A stretch of 7,940 nt of DNA from Bacteroidales bacterium (GTDB lineage Bacteria > Bacteroidota > Bacteroidia > Bacteroidales > PUMT01), in the NCBI GenBank assembly GCA_007119075.1, contig SKQJ01000174.1, positions 1-7,940 of the forward strand, in the 5' to 3' direction. Position 1 is the first letter of the stretch. Each line of letters begins with the position of its first letter. This document shows positions 1-5,264 of this stretch, one piece after another. A program made the translations under genes and the position numbers. The notes under the pieces are model-generated. The model was not told the origin of the DNA, ran no database searches, and was given only the letters and a program-made list of their open reading frames with translations.

Positions 1-1383
1 TACAGGGAAACTGCAAATATCTGCAGGCATATGGGCGAAATAAGCTATCTGGATGAACAATATGAAGAATCGCTCGGACATCTCATGGAATCCCTCCATT
101 ATGCCACGGAGATTTCCGATACCCTGTCCATTGCCCGCACACACCACTTTTTGGCCCGGACCCTCCTTGCCACAGATGAGTACCTGTCCGCCGCCGGGAG
201 CCTGGAAAAAAGCATGGAGATCGCAAAAAGTTCATCACAAAACCTGCGGAGGGATAACTACAATCTATATTACCTCTATCACAAGAAATCGGGAAACTAC
301 CAAACAGCCCTTGGCTATCTGACCCGTTACCACGAACTGAAAGATTCGATCCGCACCTCAAGCTCAACTGCCCGTTTTGCTCAGCTGGAAAGAATTTTCA
401 ATATAGAACAGCAGAACCGCAGAATCGAATTGCTTCAAAAAGAAAACCAGATACAGGATCTGCAGATCAGCAAGCATGGCTTTTTGACGAAACTTTTGCT
501 TACTGCAATGCTTGTCCTTCTGTTTTTTATGCTTTTTGTCATATACCGGTATATCATAATTCACAGGACCCACCAGCTGCTGAAAGACAAAACAATCGAA
601 CTGGAAAAAACCAATGAAAAACTCAGAATTTCCACATTGTCGCTGGAGCAGCTGAATGTAACCAAAAACCGGTTCTTCTCGATTATTGCCCATGATCTGA
701 AAAACCCGTTCAATGCCCTTCTGGGCTTCTCCGAAATAATCACCACCACCTTCCAGGAACTTAAGGAAGAGGAGATCAGGGAATATATCAAATTCATACA
801 CCAGTCCAGCCGGAATCTATACAAGCTCCTGGAAAACCTTCTTAAATGGTCAGCATCGCAGACCGGCACGATGCATTTTATACCAGAGCCTTTTGATCTG
901 GCCAGCCTTATAAATTCTGAAATCCATTTTCTGAGGATGGCCGCCTCCAAGAAACAGATCGAAATATCCAGGGACCTGCCGGACGAACTCATTGTTAACT
1001 CCGACAAGCTTATGCTCTCGAGCGTTATCAGGAACCTTACCGACAATGCCATAAAGTTTACCCGCCCCGGCGGGAACATCCGTATTTCTGCAAGAGCGGA
1101 TAATGAAGTAATTGTTGAGGTGAGCGACTCGGGCATAGGCATACCGGCAGATATGCAAAAAAAACTTTTCACGCTGAATGGCGATATAAGCAGAAAAGGC
1201 ACAAATAAGGAAGAAGGCGGGGGACTCGGGCTGATTCTGTGCAAGGAAATGATCGATAAAGCCGGGGGCAAAATAGGTGTTGAAAGCAACCCGGGCAAAG
1301 GCAGCACCTTCTGGTTCACCCTGCCAGCCATCAAGGGATACCCCTATGAAAGCAGCCTGACAGGCTATCAGCAGCTGGTGTAA
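1..1383 (+). CDS. TPR-containing membrane sensor histidine kinase (5' truncated)
   Basis: A sensor kinase that should autophosphorylate a histidine and pass the phosphate to an unlinked response regulator. The frame is open from base 1, and the codons before the first ATG (base 31) already form a TPR helix, so the true start is outside the window. Numbered from the first codon here (460 residues): TPR-like repeats at about 4-37, 43-78 and 88-117; a coiled coil at about 128-158; one membrane helix at about 164-187; a second coiled coil to about 220; then the HisKA H-box FFSIIAHDLKNPFNALLGF with phospho-acceptor His231. The HATPase domain follows, with N-box RNLTDNAIKFT (Asn349), G1 box VSDSGIGI (Asp376) and G2 box GGGLGL (406-411). 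All catalytic motifs look intact. No receiver or DNA-binding domain follows the kinase, and no response regulator is in the window. The TPR part is probably periplasmic and the kinase cytoplasmic, as in related Bacteroidota kinases; this is inference. The signal sensed is unknown. Confidence 0.93.
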   Translation, partial: YRETANICRHMGEISYLDEQYEESLGHLMESLHYATEISDTLSIARTHHFLARTLLATDEYLSAAGSLEKSMEIAKSSSQNLRRDNYNLYYLYHKKSGNYQTALGYLTRYHELKDSIRTSSSTARFAQLERIFNIEQQNRRIELLQKENQIQDLQISKHGFLTKLLLTAMLVLLFFMLFVIYRYIIIHRTHQLLKDKTIELEKTNEKLRISTLSLEQLNVTKNRFFSIIAHDLKNPFNALLGFSEIITTTFQELKEEEIREYIKFIHQSSRNLYKLLENLLKWSASQTGTMHFIPEPFDLASLINSEIHFLRMAASKKQIEISRDLPDELIVNSDKLMLSSVIRNLTDNAIKFTRPGGNIRISARADNEVIVEVSDSGIGIPADMQKKLFTLNGDISRKGTNKEEGGGLGLILCKEMIDKAGGKIGVESNPGKGSTFWFTLPAIKGYPYESSLTGYQQLV

Positions 1384-1419
1384 TCTCAGTCTTGCCAGAT
1401 TAACCAATAATATATAATA

Positions 1420-1620
1420 ATGTCTGAAATAAAATATAATGAAGCAATTGCAGAGATAGAAAATATCCTGAGGCAGATTGAAAACGAGGAAATGGATGTT
1501 GACGATTTGTCAGGCAAGGTCAAAAGGGCCTATTTCCTGCTTAAATTTTGCAAGGAAAAACTTCATTCAACCGAAAAAGACATTGAAAAGATAATGAAAG
1601 ACTTTTCGGAAAATCTTTAA
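1420..1620 (+). CDS. xseB: Exodeoxyribonuclease VII small subunit XseB
   Basis: The small subunit of exonuclease VII, which binds the XseA catalytic subunit in the cytoplasm; the holoenzyme degrades single-stranded DNA in both directions during repair. The product is 66 residues, a normal XseB length. It shows the family pattern: an N-terminal helix YNEAIAEIENILRQIENEE, a short turn around MDVDDLSGKVKRA, and a second charged helix with FCKEKL followed by EKDIEKIM. It is acidic and lysine-rich and should form a helical hairpin. The ATG follows an A/T-rich leader (AATAATATATAATA) with no Shine-Dalgarno sequence. It starts 36 bp after the kinase gene and is probably co-transcribed with it. In many genomes xseA lies directly upstream; here it does not, so XseA must be encoded elsewhere. 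The gene ends exactly where the tandem repeat array begins. Confidence 0.9.
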   Translation: MSEIKYNEAIAEIENILRQIENEEMDVDDLSGKVKRAYFLLKFCKEKLHSTEKDIEKIMKDFSENL

Positions 1621-1656
1621 CGTTTTGGCCCGCTAAACCCGGTTTCTTCCAAAACG
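1621..1656. repeat. 8-bp perfect inverted repeat directly after xseB
   Basis: CGTTTTGG at 1621-1628 pairs perfectly with CCAAAACG at 1649-1656, enclosing 20 bases. Inside the loop is a second small dyad, AAACCCGGTTT (1635-1645). The structure begins one base after the xseB stop codon, so it could act as a 3'-end hairpin for the kinase-xseB transcript. There is no T-tract after it on the plus strand, and only a weak one (TTAAAGATTTT, inside xseB) on the minus strand, so a classical intrinsic terminator is not supported. It overlaps the last repeat unit. Confidence 0.5.
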
Positions 1657-1817
1657 ACCCCGCTCAGCCGGGATTCCAAAAAGGCCCCGCTCAATCCGGA
1701 TTCTTCAAACATTACCCCGCTCAGCCCGGATCTTTCTGACAAGACCCCGCCCAACACAGTTTTTTCTTAAAAAGTCCCTGTTCGGCCAGGCTTCTTCTGC
1801 CAAGGCCCCGCTCAGCC

Positions 1818-1835
1818 CGGTTTCTTCCGAAACCG
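1818..1835 (-). other. 7-bp hairpin with GGAA loop inside the repeat array
   Basis: On the minus strand, CGGTTTC and GAAACCG form a perfect 7-bp stem closed by the tetraloop GGAA, which fits the stable GNRA class in RNA. It arises at the junction of the second and third repeat units, starting about 36 nt after the SSS stop codon, so it would lie in the 3' untranslated part of that mRNA. No U-tract follows. It may be chance within a repetitive GC-rich sequence. Confidence 0.35.
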
Positions 1836-1871
1836 CTCCGCTCAGCCCGGATTCTTCAAACATGGACCCGC

Positions 1872-3371
1872 TCAGCCCAGCTTCTTCTGTTCCTTGATTG
1901 CTTCTTCCAGCGAAGTCCTGGTGGTATAGAATTTCTTCCACTTGTGATCCGGATCCGGACCGGTCAGCAGCGAAACTACTATCAGAACCGTCACTGATGC
2001 GCTGGCCGCCGGGATCACGATATAGCTGGTGCTAATAAATGGTTCCGGCAAAATTGAATTGATTATCGTAATAAGAATAGTCACCCCCATGCCAGTGGCA
2101 ATGGAGGCAACGCCACCGGCACTCGTCACCCGTTTCCAGAGAAACGCGGCCAGCAATACAGGGGTAAGGCCCGCTCCAACCATGGTATATGCGGTAAAAG
2201 CCATATCAAGAATGGTCCGGAACTGCGTCAGCAACAGGTAGGCCAGTATTCCCAGCAACACAAGAAACAATCTCTGAAAACGGACAACCCTTTTCTGATC
2301 CGCCCCCGGGTTAATGAACCGCTGGTATATATCCCTGGTCATGTTTGTGGAGGGGGCCATCAGGAAACTGTTTCCCGTGGAGGTGATGATGGCCACCGCG
2401 GCACAGATCAACAGGAGCCCGGCGATCAGGGGCAGCCCGACTTCCGTGCCGTACCTTGCTGTATGAAGGATTACCTGCTCTGAATTTTCAACCGAAAGGA
2501 ATAACTCAGATGTAACGGGAAGGGAATTAAAATGACTGAAGGCAAGAATAGCCAGGGAAGCGATGGCTGTTTCGACTACTATGGTTCCCAGGACCCACCA
2601 TACCACGGCCGATTTGGCCGCTTTTTCGTTCCTGGCCGAGAAAAACTTCTGGTACATGTTTGATTCTCCAAGCAATAGAAGAAAGGTAGGAAGAAAAATC
2701 CCCATGGCCCAAAGGAAATTATACTCCCCGAAAAGGGTGAGCTTTTCCGGTTCAAGGTTGGCGGCGACATACTCGCTTCCTCCAAGGTATATATAGACAA
2801 GGGGAACGGCAATGATGACCGCAAGCGTTATGATGGCACCGTTAATGATGTCGACCGAAACGATCGATATCATTCCCGCGAAGGAAGTGAACAGGATTAT
2901 AAAGGCAGCAGTGATCAGCACGCCCTGCCATTCAGGGACTCCCGCCACCAGGTTAAGCACAAAGCCGCCGCCGCGGAACTGGTAGCCGACGATGGTGGTA
3001 TAGGCTATTACAATGACCATGGTTCCAAGTATCCTTGCCCATTTATTATACCTCAGCTCGAGAATGTCGGGAACGGTATACTGAGCTATTCGTCTAACCC
3101 TTGCGGCCAGGAAGAATACCAGTATGATTCCTACCCAGGCACCTGCGGCCATCCACAGCTCAGAAAGGCCAACCCTTGCTGCAAGTCCGGCTCCCGCCAG
3201 CAGACTGCCCGACCCGATCCACGTGCATAAAAGGGTGCCCACCAGTTTATAGGTCGGAACCGAACGGCCGGCAACCATAAAATCGTCCTGGCCCTTTACG
3301 GCAAAGCTTTTATATACCGAAATCCCCATCAACAGGGAAAGATAACCTAACACTACCCAGAGAAAGATCAT
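1872..3371 (-). CDS. Sodium:solute symporter (SSS family)
   Basis: An inner-membrane secondary transporter that should couple sodium influx to uptake of a small solute; the substrate cannot be assigned. I chose the ATG at 3371 (499 residues), because the protein then starts MIFLWVVLGYLSLLMGISVY, the usual first helix of the family. An ATG at 3434 is in frame but adds 21 polar residues. Visible family features are GRSVPTYKLVGTLLCTWIGSG (35-55, where TM2 begins), AQYTVPDILELRYNKW (96-111), LGESNMYQKFFSARNEKAA (234-252, matching the SSS signature region) and ITSTGNSFLMAPSTNMTRDIY (329-349), whose Ser/Thr pair is where PutP and vSGLT bind Na+. About 13 hydrophobic helices are visible. The C-terminus is a charged tail (KWKKFYTTRTSLEEAIKEQKKLG). 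The last five codons and the TGA stop are part of the first unit of the tandem array. The gene lies 89 bp after the AbgT-family gene in the same direction. Confidence 0.9.
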   Translation of the reverse strand: MIFLWVVLGYLSLLMGISVYKSFAVKGQDDFMVAGRSVPTYKLVGTLLCTWIGSGSLLAGAGLAARVGLSELWMAAGAWVGIILVFFLAARVRRIAQYTVPDILELRYNKWARILGTMVIVIAYTTIVGYQFRGGGFVLNLVAGVPEWQGVLITAAFIILFTSFAGMISIVSVDIINGAIITLAVIIAVPLVYIYLGGSEYVAANLEPEKLTLFGEYNFLWAMGIFLPTFLLLLGESNMYQKFFSARNEKAAKSAVVWWVLGTIVVETAIASLAILAFSHFNSLPVTSELFLSVENSEQVILHTARYGTEVGLPLIAGLLLICAAVAIITSTGNSFLMAPSTNMTRDIYQRFINPGADQKRVVRFQRLFLVLLGILAYLLLTQFRTILDMAFTAYTMVGAGLTPVLLAAFLWKRVTSAGGVASIATGMGVTILITIINSILPEPFISTSYIVIPAASASVTVLIVVSLLTGPDPDHKWKKFYTTRTSLEEAIKEQKKLG

Positions 3372-3460
3372 TTTAAAGAATTTTATATTACAAAGAAGGC
3401 CTGTTTCGCTCCCGCATGATGGGGAATATTGCATCAGCCGGCCATATGATCATAAAGCGA

Positions 3461-5020
3461 TTAAACAGCATAAAACAGCTCGGCTCCCGGGCCTATCGGC
3501 AGCCCAAGAGTTATCCAGATTATCATAAGCAGAAGCCAGAACAACAGGAAAGCTACCGAATAGGGCAGCATAGTCGCTATGATGGTCCCGATCCCTGCAT
3601 TCTTGTCATATTTTTCCATAAAGGCAACTATCAGTGCAAAATAAGACATCATGGGAGATATGATATTTGTGACACTGTCGCCTATCCTGTATGCCATCTG
3701 GGTAAATTCAGGCGAATAGCCAAGGAGCATGAACATGGGAATAAACACCGGAGCCATTATTGCCCATTTTGCCGAGGCACTGCCTATTACCAGGTTTATA
3801 AGGGCCGATATCAGTACCAGGCTTATCATTAAAGGTATCCTTCCCATGCCTATCGCACCGATTGTTTCAGCCCCCTTGATCGCAAAAATCAGTCCCAGGT
3901 TGGTCCAGTTGAAATAGGCCACAAACTGCGCAGCAAAAAATACCAGGACTATATAGGTGCCAAGAGTGGACATGGATTTTCCCATTCCGTTGATAACGTC
4001 TTCGTTGCTTTTCAGTGTGCGGGCACCTATCCCGTAGGCAATTCCAATAATGGCCGCTATGATGAATATCATGGCCACGATGCCTGACATAAAGGGCGAC
4101 CGGAGAAGATCACCGGTTGCCGGATCCCGCAAAAACCCGCTGCCCGGAACATGATCCCATATTCCGCCGCTGACCGGCATGGTGGCCCACAGAAGAATGA
4201 ACACAATTATATAAAAGGTATAGCCGGCATATCTGAGTCCGCGCTTTTCATCATCTGTAATATCATGCAGCTGCTCCGGCTTTGCATCGCCCCTGTATGT
4301 TCCCAGCCGGGGCACCACGATCTTTTCGGTGACCCAGGTGCCCACCACGGCAATAAAGAAAGTGGAGACAAACATAAAATAATAATTGGCGGCGGGATTG
4401 ACCTCGACTGACGGGTCAATGATGTGGGCGGCTTCTTCCGATAATCCTGCCAGCAGGGGATCGATGGTGCCAAGCAGAAGATTGGCGCTGTAGCCACCGG
4501 AAACCCCTGCAAACGCAGCCGCCAGTCCGGCAAGCGGATTCCGTCCCACCGCCAGGAAGATCATGGCGCCAAGGGGAACAAGCACAACATATCCCACCTC
4601 GCTCGCAGTATTGGATAATATGCCGGCAAAAACAATGGCGAAGGTAAGGAGCTGCCTGGGTGCGGAAAGAACCAGCTTGCGAAGGGCTGTAGCCATGAAT
4701 CCGCTCGATTCCATAACCCCGATACCCAGAAGGGCAACAAGCACAGTTCCCAGCGGGGCAAAAGAGGTGAAATTGACAACCATGTTTGTCAGTATCATGT
4801 GAAGCCCCGAAACCGAGAGCAGACTGAAAGGTTCTATCTCCTCCCCTGTGCCCGGATGAACTACCGAAATGTCAAATGCCGCCACGATCCCTGACAGAAC
4901 AATTGTGCCGCCGGCAAAAATGGCAAACAGGGTGGCGGGATGAGGAAGCTTGTTTCCGACTGTTTCGATTGCCGAAAGCATTCTGGTGATGAAACCCGGC
5001 CCGCTATTCTTATTGGACAT
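3461..5020 (-). CDS. AbgT-family transporter (p-aminobenzoyl-glutamate/MtrF-type)
   Basis: An inner-membrane transporter of the AbgT family. Characterised members either import p-aminobenzoyl-glutamate (E. coli AbgT) or export sulfonamides and PABA (MtrF, YdaH); the direction here is unknown. With the ATG at 5020 the product is 519 residues, the usual family length; an upstream in-frame ATG at 5083 would lie before the likely transcription start. Recognisable segments are NKLPHPATLFAIFAG (23-37), SNTASEVGYVVLVPLGA (136-152), AGVSGGYSANLLLGTIDPLL (171-190), SASAKWAIMAPVFIPM (414-429) and YRIGDSVTNIISPMMSYF (444-461). Residues Asp187, Ser416, Trp419, Pro437, Arg445 and Asp448 appear to match positions reported as functionally important in MtrF/YdaH; this alignment is by eye and from memory. 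It is the first gene of a probable two-gene unit with the SSS symporter and is divergent from nnr. Confidence 0.92.
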   Translation of the reverse strand: MSNKNSGPGFITRMLSAIETVGNKLPHPATLFAIFAGGTIVLSGIVAAFDISVVHPGTGEEIEPFSLLSVSGLHMILTNMVVNFTSFAPLGTVLVALLGIGVMESSGFMATALRKLVLSAPRQLLTFAIVFAGILSNTASEVGYVVLVPLGAMIFLAVGRNPLAGLAAAFAGVSGGYSANLLLGTIDPLLAGLSEEAAHIIDPSVEVNPAANYYFMFVSTFFIAVVGTWVTEKIVVPRLGTYRGDAKPEQLHDITDDEKRGLRYAGYTFYIIVFILLWATMPVSGGIWDHVPGSGFLRDPATGDLLRSPFMSGIVAMIFIIAAIIGIAYGIGARTLKSNEDVINGMGKSMSTLGTYIVLVFFAAQFVAYFNWTNLGLIFAIKGAETIGAIGMGRIPLMISLVLISALINLVIGSASAKWAIMAPVFIPMFMLLGYSPEFTQMAYRIGDSVTNIISPMMSYFALIVAFMEKYDKNAGIGTIIATMLPYSVAFLLFWLLLMIIWITLGLPIGPGAELFYAV

Positions 5021-5080
5021 AAACTGTATGATATTTTTAATCAGGGTCCGCTCTTCCCTGCTATCAATATAAAAATGTTG

Positions 5081-5112
5081 CAATTTTAATGTTTATTGCC
5101 AACTATACCAAA
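5081..5112 (-). promoter_or_regulatory. Candidate Bacteroidetes promoter for AbgT-SSS genes
   Basis: On the minus strand, TTTG (plus 5109-5112) is followed after 20 bases by TAAAATTG (plus 5081-5088). This matches the known Bacteroidetes sigma-ABfr pattern (-33 TTTG, -7 TAnnTTTG) with one mismatch and normal spacing. Transcription would begin near 5075, leaving a leader of roughly 55 nt before the ATG at 5020 and excluding the in-frame ATG at 5083 as a start. Confidence 0.4.
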
Positions 5113-5125
5113 CCGGGTCCGTCAT

Positions 5126-5145
5126 CCTGACGCCATCCGGTCAGG
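5126..5145. repeat. 6-bp inverted repeat in the divergent intergenic region
   Basis: CCTGAC (5126-5131) and GTCAGG (5140-5145) form a perfect dyad with 8 bases between them. It lies upstream of the candidate -33 element for the minus-strand genes and about 120 bp before nnr. It could be an operator or a hairpin. No T-tract adjoins it on either strand, so a terminator is unlikely, and a dyad this short could be chance. Confidence 0.3.
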
Positions 5146-5264
5146 GCAAAGGATTGCTGCAGGCAAACCGGCAGCCCGTAATAGCCGCCGCGCATTCCCA
5201 ATGATTTTTACAGGAATACAGGCAAAAATTAACTAATTTTAATACCCAATAAATCTTTGTTCGT

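Larger units (their letters stand above)
1621..1887. repeat. Tandem array of nine ~30-bp units between convergent genes
   Basis: Read on the minus strand, the unit consensus begins GAAGAANCCGGGCTGAGCGG and continues with about ten less conserved bases. Units by plus coordinates: 1858-1887, 1828-1857, 1798-1827, 1768-1797, 1737-1767 (31 bp, most diverged), 1707-1736, 1677-1706, 1650-1676 (27 bp) and 1621-1649 (29 bp). Copies are imperfect, so the array is not very recent. A 17-bp string CCGGATTCTTCAAACAT occurs identically at 1696-1712 and 1847-1863, 151 bp apart, which hints at a higher-order duplication or shared ancestry. The array starts at the base after the xseB stop and includes the last 16 bp of the SSS gene. 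Units are contiguous, so this is not a CRISPR. It looks like a minisatellite; whether it has a role in termination, mRNA 3'-end structure or protein binding cannot be told from the sequence. Confidence 0.9.
5021..5264. other. Divergent intergenic region between AbgT-family gene and nnr
   Basis: This 244-bp gap should carry start signals for both directions. The AbgT-facing half (5021-5112) is A/T-rich and holds a good Bacteroidetes-type promoter match on the minus strand. The middle (about 5113-5200) is GC-rich and holds a 6-bp inverted repeat, CCTGAC/GTCAGG (5126-5131 and 5140-5145). The last 50 bp before nnr are A/T-rich again (AAAAATTAACTAATTTTAAT), as expected for a promoter and A-rich leader. 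I see no small gene, RNA gene or recognisable riboswitch here. Confidence 0.6.

Noticed and set aside
561..1334. A 257-codon minus-strand open frame opposite the kinase gene
   Set aside because: The plus strand has all histidine-kinase motifs in frame; the minus-strand product is serine-rich, matches no family I know and is a shadow.
1621..1887. CRISPR array
   Set aside because: The period is 30 bp with no unique spacers of normal length; the units touch each other and vary throughout. No cas gene is in the window.
1705..1941. A minus-strand 78-codon open frame with a 10-residue periodic peptide (EE-x-GLSG pattern)
   Set aside because: It starts inside the SSS gene in another frame and runs through the repeat array. 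The periodic peptide follows from 30-bp units being a multiple of three; there is no leader or family resemblance.
3372..3434. Longer SSS start at 3434
   Set aside because: The extra 21 residues are polar and unlike the family N-terminus, whereas the ATG at 3371 begins directly with the first membrane helix.
3416..3832. A 138-codon plus-strand open frame over the AbgT/SSS junction
   Set aside because: It runs antisense to the clearly conserved AbgT C-terminus, and its composition (His, Tyr, Gln rich) is typical of an antisense shadow.
5156..5175. GCTGC/GCAGC hairpin in the intergenic region
   Set aside because: Only 5 bp of stem with a 10-base loop and no T-tract; within chance for a GC-rich stretch.
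5252..5259. AATCTTTG as a -7 element for nnr
   Set aside because: It differs from TAnnTTTG at one base, but no TTTG or TTG lies 17-23 bp upstream, and the start would fall on the ATG itself.
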